Notes: generated by a model not told the origin, from the sequence alone. 64,000 nt of DNA from Ascarosepion bandense (GCA_037127315.1 JBBBDQ010001616.1:397501-461500), one strand, 5' to 3'; positions 10,441-21,150 are shown, counted from the stretch's first letter. Translations and numbers: made by a program.

Positions 10441-10935
10441 TTTTCTTTAATCATTTGAAGGCAAGCACGGCATTCCACTGCCACTAGTGCGCAGGGGGTT
10501 ACTTAGGGGGAAAGTGATGAGAAAGGATGGTTAGATATAGGAAATGTCAGAAGGAGGGTGATAGACGGGTAGGGTGTACATAGAAAGAGTGTTTAAGAGA
10601 ATGGATGCGAGTTAGTGTGTTAGGTGTCTATTGACATTACATTTAAACTCCTGGAGATTGTAGCTGTCGGGGAAGCAATCATGTGGAAGGGAATTCCACA
10701 GGCGGGAAGTGCGAGAAAAGAAGCTGTTAGCGTAGAAATTGCGGTTACATTTTATCGGTTTCATTGTAAAAGGGTGGGACCTAGTTGCTAATCTAGTATC
10801 TCGTGCATATTTGTACCTAGGCGGCACCATTGATCTAAGTTCATCGGAGCAGACGCCGTGAAAGTATTTATAGAAGAGGCACAGGGAAACCACGTCACGC
10901 CAGTGAGAGTGACTGCAGCCAGTCTGCCAAGTCTG
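10441..10935 (-). pseudogene. LINE-B 3' end inserted in LINE-A
   Basis: The minus-strand reading contains VSLCLFYKYFHGVCSDEL and RTSRLWNSLPHDCFPDSY, the conserved C-terminal tail of this RT family. The 3' end (gcagggggttac on the plus strand) starts at 10441. It is one of the better preserved copies but is truncated upstream of the RT catalytic core. Confidence 0.8.
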
Positions 10936-11049
10936 TATGGAAGAAGATACTTAAGTGATGCAAAGAAAAGGAAGATGTGAGAGGCCATGAACGCCTACGT
11001 CCTGAAGAAACAGCACTATTTACTTTATATACTTTAATTTACTAGCAAT

Positions 11050-11169
11050 CAGTCAATCATTCAAGTGCACGAGTGATACACACTTGGGCGATCATGTCTC
11101 GAAAAAGACATGCCTGACTGCGCTGAAGATTTTCCTTATTCAAGTTGCCACTACTTTCTGTGGTAGACT
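11050..11169 (-). mobile_element. SINE-A 3' part (split element, part 2)
   Basis: The 3' portion of a SINE-A whose 5' part lies at 11703-11905. A LINE-A insertion splits it. The last 12 bp (11158-11169, ctgtggtagact) are repeated at 11703-11714 with one mismatch, as expected for a target-site duplication. Confidence 0.75.
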
Positions 11170-11702
11170 TCTTCATGTGCCTTGTCCCTTCAGGACGTAG
11201 GCGATCATGAATTTCTACCTGGTTCTGTGTCTTGTCGCTCTCAATAATTTTCCCCTCGGTATCTCTCCCATGAACCGTTTTGTCAACCATTTCCTCAGAC
11301 CTAACAATTTCTCCTGTCTTTTCTTCCATTTATCCGACCTGTGAGTATCAAGTTCTCCAGGAAGATGTATCACATGTAATAAGGAAGGAATCCTTATTAC
11401 ATGTAATAAGGAAGGAATCCTTATCACATGTAATAAGGAAGGAATCCTTATTACATGTCCCAGGCACCTCATTTGCCTCTTCATTATGGGTTTTATTCTC
11501 GTTAGCATATTTTCCAACACCTCATCGTTGCATACGTGCTCTGTCCATGTTATCCTCAGCATCCCTTCCATAAAACCAGATTTCTGCTGCCTAAAGCCTC
11601 TCCTTCATCTTTTATGACATCGTCCAGCATTCACTTCCATACATAAGGACAGATATCCCATAGCATTCCATCACTCTTTTCTTTTTTTCTAAAGAGATTT
11701 CA
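11170..11702 (-). pseudogene. LINE-A relic inserted in SINE-A
   Basis: The minus strand encodes RMLRITWTEHVCNDEVLE-like residues and a LGHV motif typical of the LINE-A tail. It is 5' truncated near the KISLETKK block. At 11373-11453 a 27-bp unit (catgtaataaggaagg...) is present three times in tandem, repeating nine codons in frame. Flanking 12-bp duplications mark the insertion ends. Confidence 0.75.
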
Positions 11703-11905
11703 CTGCGGTAGACTACTCGTCAAGAAAGGCTATACAACCAAATCTGTCTTGCTATTAACTGGAGGGAGACACGACAGATTAATACCCGTCCCAAGGGTAT
11801 TTGCGCTTAAGTAAATGCAAGGAATTCAACTGGAATTCGAAATCGGCCCTCCGATTTCTCGTTCCAAACCGAAATCCACTGCTCTACAACGCAAATTTTC
11901 TATTT
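11703..11905 (-). mobile_element. SINE-A 5' part (split element, part 1)
   Basis: It includes the tRNA-like head, whose complement reads gcgttgtagagcagtgg, and a B-box-like stretch that is now degenerate. Its 3' part is at 11050-11169. Confidence 0.75.
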
Positions 11906-12114
11906 CGTCTACGATGCGATCCACATAAAATTAGCTTTAAAATTACGTTTTCAAAAGTCACTTTTCCCGCGAGAATATACGGTAATTACCAAAAGCATTC
12001 ACTGAAATATTATTTATACAAAACAAAGTGAGAAGAATTAAGAAGGATACCAATATAAATGATGAACTTCTCAACCACCTGATGCAGAGGACAGTCTCTT
12101 AATAGGCTATATAT

Positions 12115-13226
12115 CAGTCAGTCAGTTAAGTGCCATACGTGAAACACGCTTGAGCGATCATGTCTCCAAAGAGACATGACTGACTGGACAGAAGATTATC
12201 TAAACCGCAGTAGGTTGCCATTGCTTTCTGCGGTAGACTGGTAAATTATATTATTCTATTAATAGGTAGTAATTAGTGGGGGATCAGTTTATTACTTCAT
12301 GACAATAGAAAACCGATCACCCACTTTATGCCCAGTAGAAGCCTTAATCATGTTTCTGTTATATTCAGTCAGTCAGTTAAGTGCCATACGTGAAACACGC
12401 TTGAGCGATCATGTCTCCAAAGAGACATGACTGACTGGACAGACGATTATCTATCCCGCAGTAGGTTGCCATTGCTTTCTGCGGTAGACTGGTGAATTAT
12501 ATTATTCTATTAATAAGTAGTAATTAGTGGGGGATCAGTTTATTACTTCATGACAATAGAAAACCGATCACCCACTTTATGCCCAGTAGAAGCCTTAATC
12601 ATGTTTCTGTTATATTCAGTCAGTCAGTTAAGTGCCATACGTGAAACACGCTTGAGCGATCATGTCTCCAAAGAGACATGACTGACTGGACAGAAGATTA
12701 TCTATCCCGCAGTAGGTTGCCATTGCTTTTTGTGGTAGACTGGTTTCTAGCCAAGGCTATAGAATCTAATCTGTTCAGTTATTTGACTCATAGCTAAAGG
12801 GAGAAGAGATGTATTGTATTATTAAGTAGTAATTAGTGGGGAATCAGTTTATTACTTCATAACAATAGACCCCCCCCCATTTATGCCCAGTAGAAGCCTA
12901 AATCATGTTTCCAACTATTATATTCAGTCAGTCTGTTAAGTGACATACGTGAAACACGCTTGGGCGATCATGTCTCCAAAGAAACATGACTGACTGGGCA
13001 GAAGATTATCCCGCAGTAGGTTACCATTGCTTTCTGCAGTAGATTGGTTGCCAGTCAAGGCTATAGAACCCAATCTGTTCTGTTATTTAATCCATAACTA
13101 GAGGGAACAGACGGATTAATACCTTTCCCAACGGTATTTGCGCGTAAGTGAATGCAATGAATTCAACTGGAATTCAAACTCGGCTCCCCCGATTTCTCCT
13201 TCCCACTGCACCACAACGCCCATCCT
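12115..13226 (-). repeat. Tandem array of SINE-A 3' halves plus palindrome
   Basis: Four units start with cagtcagtcagttaag-like sequence at 12115, 12366, 12617 and 12925. The spacings are 251, 251 and 308 bp. Each of the first three units is a SINE-A 3' part joined to the agtgggggatcagttt / ccgatcacccact inverted-repeat module. The third unit retains about 57 bp lost from the first two. The fourth ends in a full SINE-A with its tRNA-like head at 13226. Units 1 and 2 are almost identical, so expansion is recent. Confidence 0.85.
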
Positions 13227-13317
13227 AGGCTATATATCACCAGAATTAATATTCATCTTAGGAAAACCAAACACATGTTAAATAGCCATGCTAAACCATC
13301 AATTGTTTTTGTTTTTT

Positions 13318-13833
13318 TAATAATCATATCGCCCTAAGCAAGGAATTTTACTGCCACTGTTGTGCTGGGGGTTACATAGGAGAAACGTTATGAGAAGGAG
13401 TGTCTGATTACAGGGAGTATCAGGAAGTGGGTAAGAGAGGGATGAGAATACTGATGAGAGTGGAGTAGAGGGAGAAAGGCATGAGAGAGAGAGAGTGAGG
13501 ATGCAGGTTAGTGAGGTAGGAGATGACTACTGAATTGACATTTAAAATTTTAGAGATTGCAGCTGTCAGGGAAGCAAGTAAACCGAAGGGAATTCCAGAG
13601 GCGGAACGTGCGAGAAAAGAAACTGTTGGAGTCGAATTTCCGTTTACATTTTATTGGTTTCATAGCAAAAGGGTGGGACCTAGTTGCTAATCTTGCTGCT
13701 CACGTAAATTCATATATAGGGGATACCAGTGAGTTAAGTTAATCAGAGCAGAAGCCGTGAAAGTATTTGTGGAAGAGATACAGGGAAGCCACATTGTGCC
13801 GGTGAAAAAGTGACTGCATCTGAGCTGTCAAGG
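13318..13833 (-). pseudogene. LINE-B 3' end relic
   Basis: The 3' end lies at 13318 (family motif, complement of tgccttgctcggggtga, diverged). The upstream part matches the RT tail with several stops. It is a non-functional insertion. Confidence 0.7.
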
Positions 13834-13989
13834 GATCGATCATATTACAGGTTATTTATTGTAAATTTAAAAAAATTCATCTAAAAAGTAGATAGTTATG
13901 TGAAAAAGAAAATTGCAAGACATGGTGAAAAAGAAATGGTCAAATGAAAGATTGTACTTGACTTACGGCATTCTGGAAAAGCTCAATAA

Positions 13990-14019
13990 TACATACATAC
14001 ATACATACATACATACATA
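13990..14019. repeat. (CATA)n microsatellite
   Basis: About seven units of a 4-bp repeat. Confidence 0.9.
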
Positions 14020-14170
14020 GGAACCAATAGGAACATGTTCGATGTATTTGGTCTGCTAGTGATGACTTATGAAAATGAAACATAAGCACAAAATACCGCC
14101 AATCAGAAACACTAGCCGTGGGCTAACGTATCATGAGGCGAATCATAACATATAAAAATAATTAATATGT

Positions 14171-14247
14171 ACAGGATGTCCATAAAGTCTGTGTGCAGCG
14201 CACATACAAATAATGTTTTAGAGTACACACGAACTTTATGGACACTC
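14171..14247. mobile_element. Mini-MITE with mariner-like ends
   Basis: Inverted ends of about 22 bp (aggatgtccataaagtctgt and acacgaactttatggacactc) enclose about 35 bp. The ends resemble mariner-superfamily termini. A TA precedes the left end. A (TTC)n tract abuts the right end. Confidence 0.55.
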
Positions 14248-14310
14248 TTCTTCTTCTTCTTCTTCTTCTTCTTCTTCTTCTTCTTCTTCTTCTTCTTCTT
14301 CTTCTTCTAT
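14248..14310. repeat. (TTC)n tract, tail of a LINE-A
   Basis: On the minus strand this is (GAA)n directly after the LINE-A 3' end, the same arrangement as at 59890-60105. Confidence 0.85.
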
Positions 14311-14852
14311 GTGCCCTATCCTTTCTTGACGTAAGTGATTATAGCTTTCCACGTCTCTCTATCCCTGGGGGCTCTTAGCACGCTTTCTCCTGCAGCATCC
14401 TGCAACCCCCGTTGTGTCATCCACCTGCTCATGCCCTTCAAATATATTATCCGCTGCTTTCCCCTGTCTCTTTCCCCCCTCAACCTGACCTGTTAATATC
14501 AGATTCTCCAAGCCCTCCTTCCCCGTTGCATGTACCAGGAACTTCAACTGTCTTTTCCTGAAGTTCAATATTAATTTCCTTTTCGCTTCCATTCTTTCCA
14601 ACATCTCACCATTGCTCACATGCACGGTCCATGATATCCGCAGCATCCTTCTGTAGAACCACATTTCAGCTGCTTCAAGTTTTTCCTTCATATTTGATGA
14701 TATTGTCCCGCATTCACTGCCATATTGAAGAACTGACATCACATAGCAATCCAGTACTCTCTTCTTTGTTTCTAGTGAACGTTTCCTGTGTCTTAATACT
14801 TCACTCAGCTATTGGAATGCGTTCTTGTGCTTTTGGATCTCAGGAATATAAA
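14311..14852 (-). pseudogene. LINE-A relic with (GAA)n tail
   Basis: The minus strand reads MMSVLQYGSECGTISSNMKEK, then AAEMWFYRRMLRISWTVHVSN, the LINE-A RT tail. The frame breaks before the family 3' end. It is 5' truncated near the residues IRRR-GM. Confidence 0.75.
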
Positions 14853-14857
14853 TGTAT

Positions 14858-14942
14858 AGAAACTGCTGTGACAACAAAGTGAGGGGTCAGTTTATATATT
14901 GATTGTAATATGAAACTGATCCCCCACTTTATCACCAGTATG
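14858..14942. repeat. Palindromic module (SINE-A associated)
   Basis: Inverted copies aaagtgaggggtcagttt and aaactgatcccccacttt flank about 20 bp. It is the same module seen inside the SINE-A composites at 9701, 12270-12880 and 57183, here sitting between two LINE-A pieces. Confidence 0.7.
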
Positions 14943-15330
14943 TTTCTGTAGAACCACATTTCAGCTGGTTCAAGTTTTTCCCTCATCTTTGATGATATTG
15001 TCCGGCATTCACTGCCATATTGAAGAACTGACATCATATAGCAATAAAGTACTCTCTTCTCTGTTTCTAGTGAAATTTTCCTGTGTCTTAATACATTACT
15101 TAGCTTCTGGAACGCGCCATTGGCCACGCCAATTTGCATTCGGATCCCTGTGTCACACTTTTCGTCTTCTATTAGAACACTTCACAGGTATTTAATTTTT
15201 TGTACCTGCTTGATTTTAGTATCCCCCACCTGTATTTGGCATTTGGGGCTGCACTTTTTGCTGATGAAAATGTAATCGGTTTTCTTGCAGTTTATTTGTA
15301 GTTTTTTGTCACTCTCTTTAGCTACCTTCA
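14943..15330 (-). pseudogene. LINE-A relic (second piece)
   Basis: Minus-strand residues GAFQKLSNVLRHRKISLETEKRV and VLYCYMMSVLQYGSEC... match LINE-A. The 5' edge (agctaccttc on the plus strand) joins a flank shared with 23233-23350, so the truncation is common to two loci. Confidence 0.75.
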
Positions 15331-15431
15331 AACAGCGTCAGTTTTTTTTACGCATGGACGCAATGTTAAAGCTTGCTTTTAACTTCGGTGTCTAATTTTA
15401 CATTTACATACGTTCTACTTCTGACAGACAG

Positions 15432-15433
15432 AC

Positions 15434-15485
<52 letters not shown>

Positions 15486-15491
15486 TTGAAC

Positions 15492-15538
<47 letters not shown>

Positions 15539-15550
15539 TGAACAGACTGG

Positions 15551-15611
<61 letters not shown>

Positions 15612-15622
15612 GAACAGACTGG

Positions 15623-15693
<71 letters not shown>

Positions 15694-15699
15694 TTGAAC

Positions 15700-15735
<36 letters not shown>

Positions 15736-15736
15736 T
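15432..15736. repeat. GATA array, left part
   Basis: (GATA)n blocks are separated by spacers such as tgaacagactggg and ttgaaca. It is preceded by a (GACA)n start. It is interrupted at 15737 by a putative solo LTR. Confidence 0.95.
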
Positions 15737-16026
15737 GTTATGTCGTGAGTAAGAATAAATAACTCAACAACAGGAATAGGTTAATTGTTGTATTCCGTGA
15801 AAATAGTATTTACAAAGGTTATTAGTATCCAATACAAGAATAAAGGTTAATCGTCTCAACCGTCGTAAGACGTAGTATGAGCAATGGGTACTTCCGGGTC
15901 GTCACCGGAAGTCTACGACTGACTTGTCGATCGGCTGCTCAGCAAACTCTGTCTCGTAGATGCCCCCATTACTTTACATAGTAATGGAATAGTCCATTAT
16001 AACCGAATAGGCGCGGGTGTCCCAAC
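15737..16026 (-). mobile_element. Putative solo LTR inside GATA array
   Basis: On the minus strand it begins cgttgggacacccgcg and ends cgacataaca, close to the TG...CA rule with one change at the 5' end. It is about 290 bp and unrelated to the GATA on either side. gatag is found at both edges and may be a 5-bp target duplication, though GATA flanks make that weak. No coding region accompanies it. Confidence 0.5.
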
Positions 16027-16027
16027 G

Positions 16028-16081
<54 letters not shown>

Positions 16082-16092
16082 GAAGAAACTAG

Positions 16093-16143
<51 letters not shown>

Positions 16144-16153
16144 GAAGAAACTG

Positions 16154-16208
<55 letters not shown>

Positions 16209-16216
16209 GAACAAAC

Positions 16217-16284
<68 letters not shown>

Positions 16285-16295
16285 GAACAAACTGG

Positions 16296-16333
<38 letters not shown>

Positions 16334-16360
16334 GAACAAACTGGGATAGATAGATAGATT
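16027..16360. repeat. GATA array, right part, with regular spacers
   Basis: Blocks of GATA are separated by aatgaacaaactggg-type spacers, as at 23355-24388. Confidence 0.95.
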
Positions 16361-17134
16361 TTGAATTTTGTTTAGCAGCATGTCAACCTCTGTGGATTAT
16401 TTAATGCCAAAAGAGTAGGGTTTTAAGGTATATTTTTTTAATGTTCAGTTCTAGTGAGAAAATTGATTTTGTCATATTTTGATAATTTCTTTTTCATTAT
16501 TTTAGAAAACTTAAGATGCCTTCTAGTTCTGTATTAAAAAATGTATTGGTGGTCATAATTTATTTTCTTTAAAATGTGTTATCGTTAGTTTTTTTTTCTT
16601 CAAAAATGTATATTTTTCTATAAAAGTCTATTTTTATGTATATATTTCTATAAAAGTGTATTTTTATACTTTCATAATGTTTTGACCCTAGTTTGGGGGT
16701 TAACTATTTGACCATAGCTGGGACCCTAACAGGTGCTACCATTCCGGGTCTAGGTGGACCTGGGAACAACAGCAATTTACTACCATTATGCTGAGCGGAC
16801 CTTAGTTACAGTTTCTGGGAGAGAGCGTATTATCTAGCAGTCTGAACAATGCCCAGACGCTCAAACCCTTGGTCACTTGCGACTTGCGACTTCGAGCTAG
16901 CCTAACCATCGACGGCTTCGCAAAGAGAGCCATCTACCCAATTTCATTCAGAAGGTTTGGATCAACCCGTGGTATGGTTTTCAGTCAGTCACTTTCCAAA
17001 GGTGCCGCACGGTGGGAGCGCTTCCTCCAGACCGATAACATCAAGAAGTCACCGTCCTGACAAATCGACCGTGGTGAGATTCGAACCCAGGCTTCCTGGT
17101 TAGAAAGCAAACGTTATAACCACTTGGCTCATGA
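16361..17134 (-). mobile_element. SINE-D, long tRNA-headed element
   Basis: Read on the minus strand, a tRNA-like head (17067-17134) has an A-box-like gagccaagtgg and a clear B box, gggttcgaatctc. A GC-richer body follows, and the tail ends near 16361 in an A-rich stretch leading into (CTAT)n. The part 16361-16804 is repeated at 24389-24826. The tail (gacatgctgctaaac) resembles the 5S-SINE tail. That head and tail belong to one element is inferred from continuity, not proven. Confidence 0.5.
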
Positions 17135-17192
17135 AAAGAAAGAAACAAAGAAAGAGAGAAACTGGGATAGACAAGATAAATAGATATCAATA

Positions 17193-17280
17193 GTGAAGAT
17201 CGAACTCACCACTCAGTTGCAATAGGTTCTAGCGAAAGAAGCTTGCAGACCATTAGACCACGTCGGAGAGCCCCAGTTCA
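17193..17280 (-). repeat. tRNA-like sequence (second Pol III head)
   Basis: The minus strand shows an A-box-like gtggtctaatgg and a B-box-like gagttcgatcttc about 45 nt apart, with a variable-loop-like insert. The cloverleaf is imperfect, so this is a tRNA-derived SINE head and not a tRNA gene. Confidence 0.45.
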
Positions 17281-17297
17281 ATAGATACGAATAGACT

Positions 17298-17299
17298 GG

Positions 17300-17359
<60 letters not shown>

Positions 17360-17510
17360 TGAACAGACTGAGATAGAAAGATAGATACATATGAACAGAC
17401 TAGCATAGATAGATAGATAGATATGAAGAGACTAGCATACATAGATAGATAGGTATGAACAGATTAAGATAGAAAGATAGATATGAGCAAACTGGGATAG
17501 ATAGATATGA
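17298..17510. repeat. Degenerate GATA array
   Basis: GATA blocks are interrupted by tatgaacagactagc-like spacers. The 5S-SINE inserted at its right end. Confidence 0.9.
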
Positions 17511-18004
17511 TTGGTTGGTTGTTTTGTTTTATGGCATATCAACCTCGGCGTGTTATTTTTTGCCAACAAAATTTTATTTATTGCTGGTAATACCTTTTTC
17601 TTTCAACAATTTATTGTTGTTTTTATATAAGTTTTGTGTCTAGTAATACTTTTTTCTTTTCGAGTATCAAGATTCGTTGGGATTTGTTTTTAATGGCAGG
17701 ATCTCCAAGTCTTACCCTTGTTATTTAACCCATAACTGGAGGGAAGGGACGGATTAATACCTTTCCCAAGGGTACCAGTGCTTAAGTGAATGCAGGGGAT
17801 TCAACTGGAATTCGAACTCGGTTCACGGATTTCTCTTTCCGAGCCGATATTCACTGCACCACAACGCACATCTGTCACTGAACATTTACAACACCTGGTA
17901 TTCCCAAGTGCTGTCACCCATCTAAGTACTGACCAGGCTCAACGTTAATTAACTTCGGTGATCGAGCGAGAACCGGTGTATTCAACTTGATAGGCCGTAA
18001 GCCC
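17511..18004 (-). mobile_element. 5S-SINE copy 1 (5S rRNA + tRNA head)
   Basis: On the minus strand the element starts with a full-length 5S rRNA-like sequence of about 121 bp (18004 down to 17884). It includes the box A region (gaagttaattaacg) and box C (tacttagatgggtgac). A SINE-A-type tRNA head follows, with its B box complement at about 17813. The distinct A-rich tail ends in (AACC)n at 17511. A 12-bp direct repeat agatagatatga (17499-17510 and 18005-18016) flanks it exactly, marking retroposition into a GATA array. Two stacked internal Pol III promoters are therefore present. 5S/tRNA chimeric SINEs are known in vertebrates (AmnSINE1). Confidence 0.85.
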
Positions 18005-18016
18005 AGATAGATATGA

Positions 18017-19068
18017 ACAGATTAATATGCATAGATAGCGAGATAAATAAATCGATAGATAGAAATTAACAGACTGGGATTGATACATACAAATACGATT
18101 AAAAATGAATTCTCTCGCGTTTAACTCGTTTGAGGCGCATTTTTCCAACAACATTTACCCTCCATTTAATTTCACGTTTTAGCAACTTTGAAAAGAAAAA
18201 AGAAAAATTGTTTCTGCTCGTATCTGAGTGCGAATTTGTCCTCTTTCCGTACCTTAACAGTCCACTACGAAGAAACGGTTTAACAAAATCCTTGTTTGTT
18301 GTCTTTGCTCGTTCGAGAGCTTAATCGTTTCCGGGGGAACTAGGGCCAAGGTTTGAATCGCAGTCGGATTGTTTATGATTCAAATTCAGTTCCCGTCCCC
18401 GCGACGGGAGGCCTCAACTTTTGATTGCGTTCTCGGAGCAATTTGTCATTCTACTCCGGATATATGAGAGAAGCGAGTCCCAAACATTACTTGTGGGTTT
18501 TTTGTTGAAAACGAATTAAAAATTGGTAATCGTATCCTTTGGGATGAATTCGAGTGCGCCCGCAAGAGTGATAAAAAATACATAAGTATCTGATTAACTT
18601 CATGTGAATGCTTTTGTGTAAACACGCGTCATATGACGGTGTGAAGATCCAGTTAATCTACCCCGTGTCCCATCAGAACATGTGAGATCATGGCTCTCCA
18701 TAATTTTACTACTCTTTTAACTTTTCTTTCCAGTCCTTACCAAATTTGTCAACTACGCGGCACAATCTGACTTTTGTTTCGATATACCTTAAGCGTGTCA
18801 AATTTTCCATGCACTCGTTAGGTGTTTAAGAAATTTAAGCTGTCTCTCTAGGATTCTTATTATATATGGCTCGTAAATTTTAATGCTGCCAAAACAATGC
18901 TGCTATCCTTTAACCTCCATAGACAACCGCTTCTACCCATCATAAGTATGGATCAGTCTGGTCTCCCTAAAAGCAAAACACTGCACTTGCTCTTTCATTG
19001 GTATCCGCACAAATGAGGCCCAAAGATAACCCTCTACCCTGTGAAGGGTGAACCTTACGTTAAAAAAG

Positions 19069-19069
<1 letters not shown>
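18017..19069. other. Unassigned sequence
   Basis: No gene or known repeat was recognised over about 1 kb. A few GC-richer patches (for example around 18390-18420) have no readable domain. Confidence 0.4.

Positions 19070-19113
<44 letters not shown>
19070..19113. repeat. (AT)n tract
   Basis: A simple repeat that begins the dispersed module shared with 1095-1200. Confidence 0.95.
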
Positions 19114-19118
<5 letters not shown>

Positions 19119-19260
19119 GTGAGTATAGAACGAGGAGAGAAAAGAAAATTTTTTTCCGTCCAAAACATTAATTTAAAACAGTGCTCGATATATGATATAT
19201 AGAGCTGTGAATATTTATTATAAATTATGTTTTAGAACATGTGCATAATTTCTTCTATAT
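19114..19260. repeat. Dispersed module next to AT tract (second copy)
   Basis: It shares gtgagtatagaacgagg and agtgctcgatatatgatat with 1095-1200, followed by a variant of the tgttttagaacatgt module. Confidence 0.55.
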
Positions 19261-19313
19261 ATGTCCTCTTCTCTACAATCATATGGCTGTTTCAGTGTTT
19301 GATCTCAAACACA

Positions 19314-19562
19314 TCATCGGGAGAAATAAAGGTTTGGAATCATTCTCTGTTTATATTTGGTTCGTTGTTGTCGTGGGGTTTGGTTGGGGTTATTGGTAAT
19401 TAAGTTAATGTGCCTCTCGTTTTGACCGTCAGACCCTGGAAGAATCCTGTGTGTAAGTGCGAAATTGTTGATTAATGGTATTATCTGTTGGAATGTACGT
19501 CCTATCGGTCGGGTATATCTTCCGGTTAGAATTTCAAAGGGGGCTTCGTGTTGAGTGGTCAT
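19314..19562 (-). other. Unrecognised decayed open frame (82 codons)
   Basis: A minus-strand open frame with a non-repetitive, polar composition (RYTRPIGRTFQQI, then NERHINLITNNPNQTP). It lies between AT tracts. No family was recognised. It may belong to the same element as the Penelope-like relic at 20842. Confidence 0.3.
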
Positions 19563-19797
19563 TTTTATGGTTGGCTATCGTTTAATTCGTTGATGTCTGC
19601 TGTTAGTGGACCTAATTCATGTATTTACTTTGATCCTGTGTCTAGGTTTTCACTTTGGGGTTTCTTAGATAGACGTGACAGGGGTGGGGTGTTTTTTCTT
19701 TCGAATTTTGATTTTTTCGGTATGGAATATTCTTTTATTTTATAGGGTTTTTTAAAATATTTTTTTAATATTTTATAGTCAAGAAAATAGAGAAGAA

Positions 19798-19823
19798 ATT
19801 ATGTACATGTTCTAAAACATAAT

Positions 19824-19883
<60 letters not shown>
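19798..19883. repeat. Palindrome-like module plus (AT)n
   Basis: A copy of the attatgtacatgttctaa module running directly into an AT tract. Confidence 0.75.
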
Positions 19884-19887
<4 letters not shown>

Positions 19888-20305
19888 CTAAGTTGTTGAA
19901 CTCGTAGGTTTATTTACCTTTTGATCATGCATTTACTTTTATAAAGAGTGCTCGATGCAAATGTAGAGCGTTATACTGTAATGGTTGATACAATGTTTTT
20001 AAATTTATAGTATCACTACACAAAAAATTTTTCATGTTTTGAAGCCAGCTCATTATGTTTTTGGTTTCTTCCTCAGGTGATTTTTTTTAGAAATGAGAAC
20101 TATCTAGTTGAAAAAGCCAGTTTATTTGTGTTGGATTTGTTATTTTTGGATGTTAGAGGGGTTGGTCTGTATTTTGAGTTCCGTTGACCTTTTTTCAGGT
20201 CTTATGGTTAAGTGTTTTTTTTTTTGGCAGAGTTCAGAATAGGTTAATCTATTAATCTTGAGAGGGCTTATGCTGCTGGCGCCTAGCGTGTTGTTATTTG
20301 GTTTA

Positions 20306-20625
20306 GAGGTTGGTAGGTGTTGTTTTGTTTTGGGGTTGGTTTCTTTGGTTTCTCCTTAATTTGATGTATGTTATTTTGTATTGGGGTATGTGCTTTTTCT
20401 TGTTTTGTTATGTTTTTGTTTTTTATAAAATATATTTTTTATAAAATATATCTTTCATAAAAAAGTATAGGGGTTCGTAGGTGTTGTTTTGTTTTTGGGT
20501 TGGTTTCTCCTTACTTTAATGTATGTTATTTTGTATTGGAGTGTGTGCTTTTTTTGTTTTTTTATTTTTTTGTTTTTTATAAAATATATTTTTTTATAAA
20601 ATATATCTTTCGTAAAAAATATTTC
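20306..20625. repeat. Tandem duplication, two units of about 160 bp
   Basis: The segment from ggtaggtgttgttttg through ataaaatatatctttc occurs twice (about 20306-20465 and 20468-20625). On the minus strand it lies downstream of the Penelope-like coding relic, so it is probably the 3' region of that element. Confidence 0.7.
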
Positions 20626-20841
20626 ATAATATTCCATAATATTAAGCTATTTTATAATATTATAAAATATTTAAGAAATATATTTCTTTTATAAAATCTA
20701 TCCTTTATACAACATATTTTATAAAAATAAAATATATTTTTTTATTTATTTATCTACTATTCTGTTGCAACTGCATTATTTTTTGTTGGTATTGTATAGG
20801 GTTTGTTTTCTTTTGGCGGGGTTTCTGGTTGGGTTTTTTTT

Positions 20842-21150
20842 TGTTTACTTAAATTTTAGCGAGAAATATTTGCGATGTTTGCATATTACTGCTAATTCGT
20901 CTCTACGGTTTAGTAAATCGTTGCTGCTAGGGAACTGGAGAATGTGTAGTTTTTCACTTGGACATAAAGGGCAGATGTCATTAAGTGAGTTGCAAGTTCT
21001 AGTTTTTTCTAGGATTTTCCATTTTACTTTGGGTTTCTGTTTTGAATACTTTAGCTTCCAAAAGTATGTGGAAAGGGATGTTTGGTTTCGGTATAAGCTG
21101 TTTTTAAATGAGGTTAGGTGCAAGTACGAGCGCTGCTTACAAGTATTCTT
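20842..21150 (-). pseudogene. Penelope-like element GIY-YIG C-terminal relic
   Basis: The minus strand reads HLTSFKNSLYRNQTSLSTY, then FWKLK, a VKWKILEKT block, CPLC and a later RRDELAVICKHRK. I recognise this as the C-terminal part of the endonuclease region of Penelope-like retroelements, with the CPLC and C-x-H pairs as likely metal ligands. The GIY-YIG active-site part and the reverse transcriptase are absent. Penelope-like elements couple an RT to a GIY-YIG nuclease. Family assignment is from memory of the motif and was not searched. Confidence 0.6.

Noticed and set aside
17067..17134. A tRNA gene on the minus strand
   Set aside because: The A box departs from consensus, the acceptor stem does not close, and the sequence continues into a SINE body.
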